The notes under the pieces: model-generated
Seen by the model: the letters and a program-made list of their open reading frames with translations, nothing else
What the model was told of the DNA's origin: nothing
Database searches by the model: none
Translations under genes and position numbers: made by a program
NCBI RefSeq assembly: GCF_019249295.1
Contig: NZ_JAESDH010000011.1
Span: 62,001 to 126,000, forward strand
Origin: Alteromonas antoniana
GTDB lineage: Bacteria > Pseudomonadota > Gammaproteobacteria > Enterobacterales > Alteromonadaceae
DNA: 64,000 nt
Reading direction: 5' to 3'
In this document: one piece after another, positions 36,643 to 44,897 of the stretch
How the letters are laid out: the number at the start of each line of letters is the position of its first letter
Position numbering within the stretch: the stretch's first letter is position 1

Positions 36643-38076
36643 ATGAAGGACAGCTACCCCTATTATCTGGCAAGCGAAGCGGTGTTTGCCAATACTGACC
36701 TGGAAGTTACTAACAAATACACCGGTGACGTCGCCACGCGTGTCGCACTGGCTGATGCTGAGGTCATCGATAAAGCGATTGCTGCTGCCGAGGAGGCGCA
36801 GCCGGCTATGACCAAGATGACGCCGTATGAACGCCAGGCGGTGCTGGATCATTGTATTAAACGCTTTGAAGAACGTTTCGATGAGCTCGCGGATGCGTTA
36901 TGCATTGAAGCGGGAAAACCGATTAATGACGCGAAAGGCGAGGTAACCCGCCTGATTGATACTTTCCGTATTGCCTCGGAAGAGTCCGTACGTATTAACG
37001 GTGAAGTGGTCAATCTGGAAATATCAGCGCGGGCAAAAGGTTACCAGGGCATGACGAAAAAAGTGCCCATTGGTCCGTGCTCGTTTATTTCGCCGTTTAA
37101 CTTTCCGCTAAACCTGGCGGCGCATAAGGTTGCACCGGCTATTGCTGCAGGTTGTACATTTGTACTCAAACCCGCATCGAAAACGCCAATTGGTGCGCTG
37201 ATCATTGCCGAAGTGCTTGCTGAAACCGACTTACCCAAAGGGGCATTCTCGGTATTGCCCTGTAGTCGCGATGGCGCAGATTTGTTTACCACTGATGAGC
37301 GCCTGAAATTACTCAGCTTTACTGGTTCACCTGATGTAGGCTGGGCCTTGAAGGCCAAAGCCGGTAAGAAGCCTGTTGTGCTTGAGCTGGGCGGGAATGC
37401 GGCCTGCGTCGTGGATGAAGATGCTGATATTGAAGATGCTATCAACCGGATCATCGTAGGCGCATATTATCAGTCTGGCCAAAGCTGTATCAGCGTGCAG
37501 CGTTTGCTGGTGCATCGTGCAATTTATGACGAGTTCAAGGCTGCTTACGTGAAGCGTGTAGAAGCGCTGGTATCAGGCGATCCCTCTGATGAAAATACGT
37601 TTATCGGTCCAATGATTTCTGAAGATGAAGCCGAGCGACTGGACAATTGGATCCAGGAAGCGCACAAGGCCGGAGGCAAAATACTTTGCGGCGGGAAGCG
37701 TGATGGCGCCATGCTGGAAGCGACGGTCATGGAAGACGTACCTGCCGACTGCGACGCCAGTGCCGAAGAAGCCTTCGGGCCGCTGTCAGTGCTGATGCCT
37801 TTCGACAGCTACGATGAGGCACTAAAAGAGGTTAACAATAGCCGCTACGGGTTACAGGCCGGAATTTTCACCCGCGATATTTATAAAATTCAGCAAGCGT
37901 GGGATGAACTGGAAGTCGGTGGTGTCGTCATTGGCGATGTGCCAAGCTGGCGGGTAGACAACATGCCTTATGGCGGTGTGAAAGACTCCGGACTGGGCCG
38001 TGAGGGTATCCGTTATGCAATAGAAGATATGACGGAAACGCGGCTGCTGGTTATTCGTAATCCACACAAAGCCTGA
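36643..38076 (+). CDS. NAD(P)-dependent aldehyde dehydrogenase
   Basis: The 477-residue protein has the ALDH signatures: LLSFTGSPDVGWALKAKAG, VLELGGNAACVVDEDAD with the general-base Glu, and YYQSGQSCISVQRLLV with the catalytic Cys (about residue 285). It oxidises an aldehyde to its acid; the substrate cannot be read from sequence. It starts 10 bases after the ThDP enzyme gene with AAGGAG, so the two form an operon and the aldehyde may be linked to that enzyme's reaction. Residues QSGQSCISVQ resemble those of the non-phosphorylating glyceraldehyde-3-phosphate/lactaldehyde dehydrogenase branch, but this is tentative. Confidence 0.88.
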   Translation: MKDSYPYYLASEAVFANTDLEVTNKYTGDVATRVALADAEVIDKAIAAAEEAQPAMTKMTPYERQAVLDHCIKRFEERFDELADALCIEAGKPINDAKGEVTRLIDTFRIASEESVRINGEVVNLEISARAKGYQGMTKKVPIGPCSFISPFNFPLNLAAHKVAPAIAAGCTFVLKPASKTPIGALIIAEVLAETDLPKGAFSVLPCSRDGADLFTTDERLKLLSFTGSPDVGWALKAKAGKKPVVLELGGNAACVVDEDADIEDAINRIIVGAYYQSGQSCISVQRLLVHRAIYDEFKAAYVKRVEALVSGDPSDENTFIGPMISEDEAERLDNWIQEAHKAGGKILCGGKRDGAMLEATVMEDVPADCDASAEEAFGPLSVLMPFDSYDEALKEVNNSRYGLQAGIFTRDIYKIQQAWDELEVGGVVIGDVPSWRVDNMPYGGVKDSGLGREGIRYAIEDMTETRLLVIRNPHKA

Positions 38077-38131
38077 TTGTTCATAGTTGCAGAGCAAGCG
38101 TTCTGCAACTTAACCGCACTTATTGCAACAC

Positions 38132-38160
38132 AAGCCGGTCGCTCAGCGTCCGGCTTTTTT
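38132..38160 (+). terminator. Terminator after the aldehyde dehydrogenase gene
   Basis: Stem AAGCCGG/CCGGCTT with an 11-base loop is followed by a T-tract, 55 bases after the stop and just before the convergent DUF2237 gene. Confidence 0.85.
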
Positions 38161-38163
38161 ATG

Positions 38164-38526
38164 TCAGTCAGATTGCGCGTACATCTCCAGAACTGCCAGC
38201 GGGATGATATCCAGCGCTTTCTCGTGGGTTGCTGCCAGGTTTACCGTGGGCGCAACGCCGGCTTCATAGGCCTCCATCCAGCGAGCAGCGCACAAGCACC
38301 ATTTGTCGCCCGGTTTCAAGCCGTCGAACGCCAGCTCAGGACGTGGTGTCACGAGATCGTTCCCTTGGGCAAGAGAAAATTCCAGAAACGCTTCATCAAC
38401 TACCGCGCAAACGCTGTGATTGCCCAAATCGGATGGTGGTACGTAGCAAAATCCTTCTCGCGTAAAACCGGTATTTCCGCAGCACAGCTGAAGCGGCTTT
38501 CCATAGATATTTTTTGCGTTCGCCAT
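38164..38526 (-). CDS. DUF2237 family protein
   Basis: The 120-residue product matches the DUF2237 pattern: NIYGKPLQLCCGNTGFTREGFC near the N-terminus, then DLGNHSVCAVVDEAFLEFS, PGDKWCLCAARWMEA and LAATHEKALDIIPL. Several conserved cysteines (CC, C, C, CLC) suggest metal binding. The function is not known. It is a single gene, divergent from ubiG. Confidence 0.85.
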   Translation of the reverse strand: MANAKNIYGKPLQLCCGNTGFTREGFCYVPPSDLGNHSVCAVVDEAFLEFSLAQGNDLVTPRPELAFDGLKPGDKWCLCAARWMEAYEAGVAPTVNLAATHEKALDIIPLAVLEMYAQSD

Positions 38527-38609
38527 CGGTTTCCCCCGGATCTTTCTGTGTCGTCAACCGTATCATAGTACGAGCTCGTCGTATTTACCTGTATGCAAAT
38601 GAGACTGAT

Positions 38610-39383
38610 ATGCTGGATAAAAGTCGTTTAAGTGATCCGATAGAACCACAACAGAACCTGTCTGAATCTGAAATCGCGCGGTTTGATAAGCTCGCTGAAT
38701 CCTGGTGGGATCCAAACGGTAAATACAAAACGGCGCTGGCTTTCAACGAAGCCCGGGTGCAGGAAATGCTGCGGGTGCTAAGTAAAAAGTTCAACAAGCC
38801 TGTATCTGCTGACTTGCTGAAAGGCAAAACGGTTTTAGACGTAGGCTCTGGCGGGGGGCTTATTTGTGAGCCATTCGCCCGTCACGGAGCAGATGTGCTG
38901 GGCATAGATGCCAGTGCACTAAGTGTAGAGGTCGCAACGCGACACGCCGAGTCGCAGTCGCTGGATATTACCTATCAGCATCAACTGGCGGAAGACAAGG
39001 CCGCGGAAGGCGGGCAATATGATATTGTTATTAACGCCGAAGTTGTCGAACATGTGCCGGACCAGCAAGCGCTGATTGCGCAATGTGCACGGATGGTAAA
39101 ACCCGGCGGGTTATTGTTTCTGGCTACGCTGAACCGGACTGCAAAAAGCTATATTGTGGCGATTATCGGTGCCGAATATGTCATGCGTTACCTCCCGATA
39201 GGCACGCATGACTGGAAGAAATTTGTGAAACCGGAAGAGTTGAATGCCTGGACCGGCGATAACCTCACCCTGATTCATGAGACGGGCGTGCGCATGAATC
39301 CATTTACCCAAACCTGGTCGTGCTGCGACAGCACCGCGGTGAACTACCTGCAATGTTATCAGGCAAAAAAGCGCGCTGAGTAG
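38610..39383 (+). CDS. ubiG: Ubiquinone biosynthesis O-methyltransferase
   Basis: The 257-residue SAM-dependent methyltransferase has FDKLAESWWDPNGKYKTALA, the SAM motif VLDVGSGGGLICEPFARHGA, and LFLATLNRTAKSYIVAIIGAE, which are specific to UbiG. It performs both O-methylations in ubiquinone synthesis. The start at 38610 fits the family length; the longer frame overlaps the DUF2237 start. Confidence 0.94.
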   Translation: MLDKSRLSDPIEPQQNLSESEIARFDKLAESWWDPNGKYKTALAFNEARVQEMLRVLSKKFNKPVSADLLKGKTVLDVGSGGGLICEPFARHGADVLGIDASALSVEVATRHAESQSLDITYQHQLAEDKAAEGGQYDIVINAEVVEHVPDQQALIAQCARMVKPGGLLFLATLNRTAKSYIVAIIGAEYVMRYLPIGTHDWKKFVKPEELNAWTGDNLTLIHETGVRMNPFTQTWSCCDSTAVNYLQCYQAKKRAE

Positions 39384-39683
39384 CCGGTCCGAACAGTCCC
39401 TGCAATCTGCATTTTTAAACATGCTGCCTACCACTGTTTTCTCGCAGCGCCGAGGTCTACGTCTGAGGCATCTGCGAAGAGACTGAATTACACTCATAGT
39501 CTGACCTGACCAGGTTCACTGCTGTACCTGCCGTATGCTGACATTCATCTGAATAATAGATATTTCATAGTTTGTTTAATTTGCGCTGCAGCGCGAAGGC
39601 ATTTAGTGTTAATGAATTGTTATCTGCAGCCTGTGCCAATGAACGCGTGAGTCAGGCAAACGTATTAACCGCCGGAGTCAGAA
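39384..39683. other. Intergenic region before the glutathione transferase pair
   Basis: No gene seen. A perfect 12-bp palindrome GCGCTGCAGCGC (39583-39594), flanked by TT and GAA, lies 90 bases before the first transferase start and could be an operator. Confidence 0.35.
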
Positions 39684-40292
39684 ATGAAAATATATGAAAC
39701 CAAAACCGCGCCCAATCCCCGTCGGGTTCGCATGTTCCTGGCTGAAAAGGGGATCAGCATGGACTATGTTCAGGTTGATATTCAAAAAGGCGAAAACCTG
39801 AGTGCGGAAATGCGTGCAAAAAATCCGCTGGGCAAAGTGCCTGTACTGGAGTTGGATGACGGAACCTGCATTGCGGAGACCGATGCCATTTGTACCTACT
39901 TTGAAGCTATACAACCGGAGCCGCCGCTAATGGGCACCTCGCCGGTGGAAAAAGCCACCATTGCTATGTGGCAGCGTCAGGTTGAAATGGCGCTGATGCT
40001 GCAGGTAGGCATGTGCTTCCAGCACACCACGGGATACTTTAAAGATCGCATGACGCCGTTTCCCGATTTCGGAAAAGAAGCGGGCGTCAATGCTGCTAAG
40101 TACCTGAACATTCTTGAGCGACGTCTGGAGCGTTATCCCTATATTGCCGGAGAACACTTCACCATTGCCGACATCACTGCACTCTGCGCAATTGATTTTG
40201 GGCGGGTAGTGGATATTCGTCTGCAGGAAAAGCATAACAACCTGAAAGAGTGGTACGGAAGAGTCAGTCAGCGAGAGAGTGCAAAAGCCTGA
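39684..40292 (+). CDS. Glutathione S-transferase family protein
   Basis: The 202-residue protein has a thioredoxin-like N-terminal domain ([49 protein letters not shown]) and an all-helical C-terminal domain ending [17 protein letters not shown]. It binds glutathione; the substrate is unknown. GGAG precedes the ATG. Its stop overlaps the start of a second transferase gene (TGATG). Confidence 0.87.
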   Translation: MKIYETKTAPNPRRVRMFLAEKGISMDYVQVDIQKGENLSAEMRAKNPLGKVPVLELDDGTCIAETDAICTYFEAIQPEPPLMGTSPVEKATIAMWQRQVEMALMLQVGMCFQHTTGYFKDRMTPFPDFGKEAGVNAAKYLNILERRLERYPYIAGEHFTIADITALCAIDFGRVVDIRLQEKHNNLKEWYGRVSQRESAKA

Positions 40293-40951
40293 TGATTACG
40301 CTTTATACCGCTGCGACCCCGAACGGCTGGAAAGCCTCTGTAGCACTTGAAGAGATGGGGCTTGAATACACGGTAGTCCCCGTCAATCTGATGAAAGGTG
40401 AGCAGAAAACCGCGGACTTTCTGGCCATGAACCCGAATGGCCGCATTCCGGTGATTGTCGATCATGACGCGGACGATCATGTGGTATTTGAGTCCGGGGC
40501 CATCATGCTTTATCTGGCTGAGAAAACCGGCCGGTTTTTACCTGATACCCCCAAAGAAAAAAGTCAGGTAATACAGTGGCTGATGTTTCAGATGGGGGGC
40601 GTCGGTCCGATGATGGGACAGGCGAATGTTTTTCACCGGTATCTTGAAGAAAAAATACCCGTTGCCATTGACCGGTATCAAAATGAAGTCCGGCGTCTGT
40701 TTGAGGTGTTGGACGGACACCTCGCTTCCAGGGAATGGCTGGCAGGTGACTACAGTATTGCTGATATGGCTAACTGGTGTTGGGTGCGTACTTACGAATG
40801 GTCTGGTGTGAGTATTGACGGACTGTCATCACTTCGACGCTGGAAAAACAGCATAGAAGCCAGGCCAGCGGCACGTCGCGGTGTTGAAGTACCCAACAAA
40901 ATTGACAAAGAAGCCCTGCTTAAGGGCGCAAACAAGGTGGTCACGCGCTAA
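40292..40951 (+). CDS. YfcG-like glutathione transferase / disulfide reductase
   Basis: The 219-residue product begins [20 protein letters not shown] and has [39 protein letters not shown] and [16 protein letters not shown], close to the YfcG/YghU (Nu-class) family, which reduces disulfides with glutathione. The ATG at 40292 shares its A with the upstream stop, so translation is coupled. The longer frame from 40250 overlaps the neighbour and is not used. Confidence 0.87.
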   Translation: MITLYTAATPNGWKASVALEEMGLEYTVVPVNLMKGEQKTADFLAMNPNGRIPVIVDHDADDHVVFESGAIMLYLAEKTGRFLPDTPKEKSQVIQWLMFQMGGVGPMMGQANVFHRYLEEKIPVAIDRYQNEVRRLFEVLDGHLASREWLAGDYSIADMANWCWVRTYEWSGVSIDGLSSLRRWKNSIEARPAARRGVEVPNKIDKEALLKGANKVVTR

Positions 40952-41244
40952 CGTGTGACCACAACCTGACTCGTTTCCCCTTAATTTCATTCTCAAGCAT
41001 CATTCATAAAAATTATCCTCAAGATACACTGTGTAAATGTCGTTTATATTTGTTGTCGGATTATTAGTTTTTTCTTTTATATCATGCAGTTAAATTTTTA
41101 TTGGCCTGTGTAAGTCACCGCAATGCAGATCATAGCTTCACCACTGGGGTTGAATAGCGAAAACAATTAACTATCCTGTTACAACTTATTAACACATCTG
41201 ACCTCCGAGTAGTTGGGAGCGATGGACGACGACAGGAACACATA

Positions 41245-42180
41245 ATGAAAAGAACACTGCTAATCGCCGCACTCTTGGCTTTTTTAATTACGCCCTTTAC
41301 CCAGGCGAATGCCTCAACGTATGCCAAAACCCAGTATCCCATTGTATTGGTTCATGGTCTTTTTGGTTTTGACGATGTCTTATGGGTTGATTACTTTTAC
41401 AAAATTCCTTACAAGCTGGCTAACAAAGGGGCGACGGTGTATACCGCAACCGTGTCACCGGCTAACTCAAGCGAAGTTCGCGGCGAGCAGTTGCTGGGAT
41501 ATATCGACCAGGTACTTGCGCATTCAGGCGCGGATAAAGTGAACCTGATTGGCCACAGTCACGGCGGCCCCACTATCCGGTACGCGGCCAGTGTCGCACC
41601 GGAGAAAGTGGCTTCGGTGACATCGGTTGCAGGGGTGAACCACGGCAGCAAAGTTGCTGATATTGTCCGCGCCGGTTTGCAGGATGGCTCCACCCTGGAA
41701 GGCGTTGCAGGCACTGTGTTCAACGCCTTCGCCAATGTGCTGGAACTGGTATCAGGCTCCGGTATTTCAGCGCTTCCCACCGACAGCATCGCCGCGTTGA
41801 ATTCCCTGTCTACCCAGGGCAGCCAGAGTTTCAATGCGCGATATCCGGAGGGGTTGCCAAGCAGCTACTGCGCTAACGATGGCAAAGTTCTGGAGGATAA
41901 CGGCGTGTTCTACTTCTCGTGGAGCGGCGGCAGCACCTACACCAACGTACTGGATGTGGCTGATCCGTTACTGGCAGTTACCGGACTGGCGTTTGGTGAG
42001 AAGAATGATGGCCTGGTGTCGTCCTGTAGTTCACAGCTGGGATACGTTATCCGTGATGATTATCGCATGAACCATCTTGATGAGGTGAATCAGACGTTAG
42101 GGATCCACCACCTGTTTGAAACAGACCCGGTTCAGGTATTTATTACCCAGGCAAATCGTCTGAAGTCGATTGGTCTGTAA
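41245..42180 (+). CDS. Secreted triacylglycerol lipase
   Basis: The 311-residue protein has a signal peptide (LIAALLAFLITPFTQANA, to about residue 24), the oxyanion-hole segment VLVHGLFGFDD, the nucleophile elbow GHSHGG (Ser about residue 105) and VAGVNHGSKVAD. The catalytic Asp and His are likely in the segments DVADPLLA or NDGLV and in LGIHHLFE. Two cysteines (SYCAND, SSCSSQ) can form the conserved disulfide of Pseudomonas-type (family I.1/I.2) lipases. It is followed after 2 bases by its dedicated foldase, so it is presumably folded in the periplasm and exported by type II secretion. Confidence 0.92.
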   Translation: MKRTLLIAALLAFLITPFTQANASTYAKTQYPIVLVHGLFGFDDVLWVDYFYKIPYKLANKGATVYTATVSPANSSEVRGEQLLGYIDQVLAHSGADKVNLIGHSHGGPTIRYAASVAPEKVASVTSVAGVNHGSKVADIVRAGLQDGSTLEGVAGTVFNAFANVLELVSGSGISALPTDSIAALNSLSTQGSQSFNARYPEGLPSSYCANDGKVLEDNGVFYFSWSGGSTYTNVLDVADPLLAVTGLAFGEKNDGLVSSCSSQLGYVIRDDYRMNHLDEVNQTLGIHHLFETDPVQVFITQANRLKSIGL

Positions 42181-42182
42181 GC

Positions 42183-43136
42183 GTGCGTAAGCTGTTACTG
42201 ACAGGGATCCCCGGCATTGTGCTGGGGATCCTGTTGTATGGTGTGCTGGTCGGTGATGATGAAAATGGTGCCACTCCGCTGCAGGCAGGAAGTGACAACA
42301 TGGCGGCCAATTCGAAACCGGCGCAGTCTCTTTCTCAAAATCAGCCTGAAACCGCTGCTACCGCTGATACCGGTAAGACCTTCTCACTGCACTTTGGTTT
42401 GAAGTCAGAATTCGACCTGTTTATTTTCGAGCACGAAGACAATAGCCCGTCAGCACTAACAGAGGCTTATTCCAAAGCAGCAGCAAAGCGCGGCTTTACG
42501 TCTGATTCACAGGCCTACCTGGAAGCGCTTTTTGCGCGTTATGTACAATACAAAGTCGAGCTGGAAAGCCTGGATGGGCAGGCAGATGTGCAGGACATTA
42601 ACGCCATCGCCAGTCGTCTTGAAGCCCGCAACGATTTACGTCACAACGTGTTTAGTGCCGAGGAATACCATTATCTGTTTTCACAGGATGCGCAATACGA
42701 TGAGGCCGCGCTGGCACGGCTGCGCATAGCTTCTGATGCCTCTTTGTCTGATGCAGAAAAACAGCGACTTATTGATGCGCAGCTGGCTACCCTGCCCGCT
42801 GATCAACAGGCAAGCTTTGCGCCTAGCCTTGCAGTAAACCGCATTGGCTCGCTAGCCAATACCTACGAGAATCCAGAGACACGTTATCAGGCTATAGCTG
42901 CTGAGTTCGGCCATGATGTTGCACAGCGAATGCAGGAAAAATCGCAGCTTCAGGAAGAATGGAAGGCTCGCGTCAATGCATACCAGCAGTGGATGAATAG
43001 CCTGTCGGAATCAAACCTGACGCAAGCGCAGATTAACGAAAAAAAAACCGCCCGCCTTCGCCGTGATTTTTCTGAGACCGAGCAGCGTCGATTACGGGTA
43101 TTTCTCGAAAACCCTACCTTACTGGGAGGTGGGTGA
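42183..43136 (+). CDS. Lipase-specific foldase (Lif)
   Basis: The 317-residue protein has an N-terminal membrane anchor (LLLTGIPGIVLGILLYGVLV), an Ala/Pro/Gln linker (about 28-65) and a helical Lif domain. Its SEFDLFIFEHED stretch is at the site of the usual RxxFDYLLSALGE motif, here diverged. It ends with a basic-acidic segment (RLRRDFSETEQRRLRVFL). Lif proteins fold the cognate lipase in the periplasm. It starts at a GTG 2 bases after the lipase stop. Confidence 0.85.
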   Translation: MRKLLLTGIPGIVLGILLYGVLVGDDENGATPLQAGSDNMAANSKPAQSLSQNQPETAATADTGKTFSLHFGLKSEFDLFIFEHEDNSPSALTEAYSKAAAKRGFTSDSQAYLEALFARYVQYKVELESLDGQADVQDINAIASRLEARNDLRHNVFSAEEYHYLFSQDAQYDEAALARLRIASDASLSDAEKQRLIDAQLATLPADQQASFAPSLAVNRIGSLANTYENPETRYQAIAAEFGHDVAQRMQEKSQLQEEWKARVNAYQQWMNSLSESNLTQAQINEKKTARLRRDFSETEQRRLRVFLENPTLLGGG

Positions 43137-43270
43137 GTGAGAAGGTGTACTTTTCCAGTCTGTTGCGTATTTACCTCGTGATACGCTCCATGCGTATCAA
43201 CAAGGTCGCTATCACATGACAAATTCGGGATTCAGGGGAAGCGGTTTCGAACTATGGGAAAGCGGATGCG

Positions 43271-44128
43271 CTAACGAAGAGTGGGCCTGTTGTATATCTC
43301 GTAGGCAGCGTCGTTTTTGCCAACTTTTTTCACTTTATACATCAGGGTGTCGACGAGTGACAGTGCTTCCTGAACGCTGTCGGGTGGACTTTCGAAGGTC
43401 ACAACCCCCACACTGAATGTCACCGGTACTCGCTCTGTAACAAAGGTATTCGCCAGCCTCGTCCGCAGGTTGTTGAACGCATGACGGGCGTCTTGTTGCG
43501 CGGTTTCCGGTAACAGACAAACGAATTCATCGCCGCCAATTCTTGCCGTATAGTCGCTTTCTCTGATAGAGGACAAAATTAATTTGCCAACGTTACAAAG
43601 AAGCCTGTCACCGTTTGCGTGCCCATCGCTGTCATTGACCGACTTGAAGTCATCAATATCAATATAGGCGACAGTAAAAGGATGGTGGTAGCGCTTAGAG
43701 CGGGCGATTTCTTCGTTTATCAATGTAGTTAATCCTCGCAGATTAAGTAACCCGGTTAGCGGATCATGTTCTGCAGCAGCAGCTTGCATCTTAAACGCAA
43801 CGTTAAAATTGCTTACCAGAAGGGTCAGAATACAGAATGCAGTGAGATAGACCAGCGATGAATAGACAGCAACTCGCGTTAGTCCTGACGATAGCTCCAC
43901 ACTGTGAGAAAACAGGACGGCAATGGCGCTGATACATGCTATTAATAGCCCAACGCGAACGCCTCCATACCAGCTTGAAAGCACCACCGGTAAAAGCAGT
44001 AGCGGTGCGAGTGATACTGTGAAGAAAGAAAGGCTGTCAATCAGCGTGATGGCAAGGATAAACGTTGTGTAGCAAGCCAGAATCCCCAATTGGTTCATTG
44101 AGTCAAGTGCACTGAAATTCGTTTTCAC
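43271..44128 (-). CDS. Membrane diguanylate cyclase
   Basis: The 285-residue protein has several hydrophobic segments in the first 110 residues (ILACYTTFILAITLI, SLAPLLLLPVVLSSWY, LIACISAIAVLF and VYLTAFCILTLLVS) and a C-terminal GGDEF domain with an intact GGDEF (about 198-202) and an RESD I-site five residues before it. It should make cyclic di-GMP and be product-inhibited. There is no recognisable extracytoplasmic sensor, so the membrane part itself may sense. It is a single gene with no neighbouring phosphodiesterase. Confidence 0.87.
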   Translation of the reverse strand: MKTNFSALDSMNQLGILACYTTFILAITLIDSLSFFTVSLAPLLLLPVVLSSWYGGVRVGLLIACISAIAVLFSHSVELSSGLTRVAVYSSLVYLTAFCILTLLVSNFNVAFKMQAAAAEHDPLTGLLNLRGLTTLINEEIARSKRYHHPFTVAYIDIDDFKSVNDSDGHANGDRLLCNVGKLILSSIRESDYTARIGGDEFVCLLPETAQQDARHAFNNLRTRLANTFVTERVPVTFSVGVVTFESPPDSVQEALSLVDTLMYKVKKVGKNDAAYEIYNRPTLR

Positions 44129-44281
44129 GGTTTCTTCGCCTTATTTTGTCCTGCCAGACAATGACAAACATCATGATAATATTCTCAGGCACACAACACG
44201 TTCACACACGCTGGGTATGGCAACGATATGACTTAAGTGCACTGTCGCAAGCGCTGGCAACGCTGACGTTCAGGCTTCACT

Positions 44282-44440
44282 TTATTCAGGTCGTTGCCCG
44301 GCGTCTCTGCGCTCTGGACTTTTCCGCTTTACAATAAGTGCTTTGGGCCAGTGCGGGCTGACTACAGGTGGATCTTCTTTTGTGGTGAGTGGATGTAAAG
44401 GCGTAACTTGTCCGGGGGAAACCGGGATCTGCGCGTTCAT
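44282..44440 (-). CDS. Putative 52-residue Pro-rich small protein
   Basis: An ATG at 44440 with AAAAGGA 6 bases before it opens a 52-codon frame ending in TAA at 44282. I translated it codon by codon: MNAQIPVSPGQVTPLHPL, then DPPVVSPHWPKALIVKRKSP and a basic end RRDAGQRPE. It is Pro-rich, lacks a signal or membrane segment and has no recognisable family. It lies 153 bases upstream of the diguanylate cyclase on the same strand. The ribosome binding site is the main support. Confidence 0.42.
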   Translation of the reverse strand: MNAQIPVSPGQVTPLHPLTTKEDPPVVSPHWPKALIVKRKSPERRDAGQRPE

Positions 44441-44897
44441 AGTATTTCCTTTTAAACGTGGTAGGCGTTGCCATCTGTATAATTATTGCAACATGGTCAA
44501 CGTGAATCTGTACGGTAGCGAACACAGGGAAGTCATTTTGTATGGGCTGCATATCAAGCCCCTGCGAACTTGTCGGGCACCTTATAGTCTGGCGTTGGAG
44601 CAGGGCTTAACGGGCCCTGGAATTCATTGTGGCAGCACGCTTGAAGTGACACCTGCTGCGCATGAGCCCCACAGTTAAATGATCTGCGTAATGTGTTATT
44701 TGCCTGAAGTGGAAAAACGGCGTGACTCTGCGGTCTACGGTATGTCAAAGCTGTTGCTGACGTGTTGTTAGCCCAAACTGTGGTACATAATTGAGTATAG
44801 ACCCTTTTGGGGTTCCGTGCGTTGGTTAATTTGCAAACAATGAATAATCATGGTGACGACACCGAGTAAACCGTGGCATAACGGTAGCGGCCAGTCA
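44441..44897. other. Gene-poor intergenic region
   Basis: No supportable gene beyond the small frame to its left. Frames at 44343-44678 (+) and 44554-44748 (-) lack ribosome binding sites and have Cys- and Thr-rich, unlikely products. The region should contain the promoter of the 52-residue gene. Confidence 0.35.

Noticed and set aside
44343..44748. Rightward 111-residue and leftward 64-residue frames
   Set aside because: No ribosome binding sites, odd Cys/Thr-rich products, and mutual overlap with a better-supported small frame.
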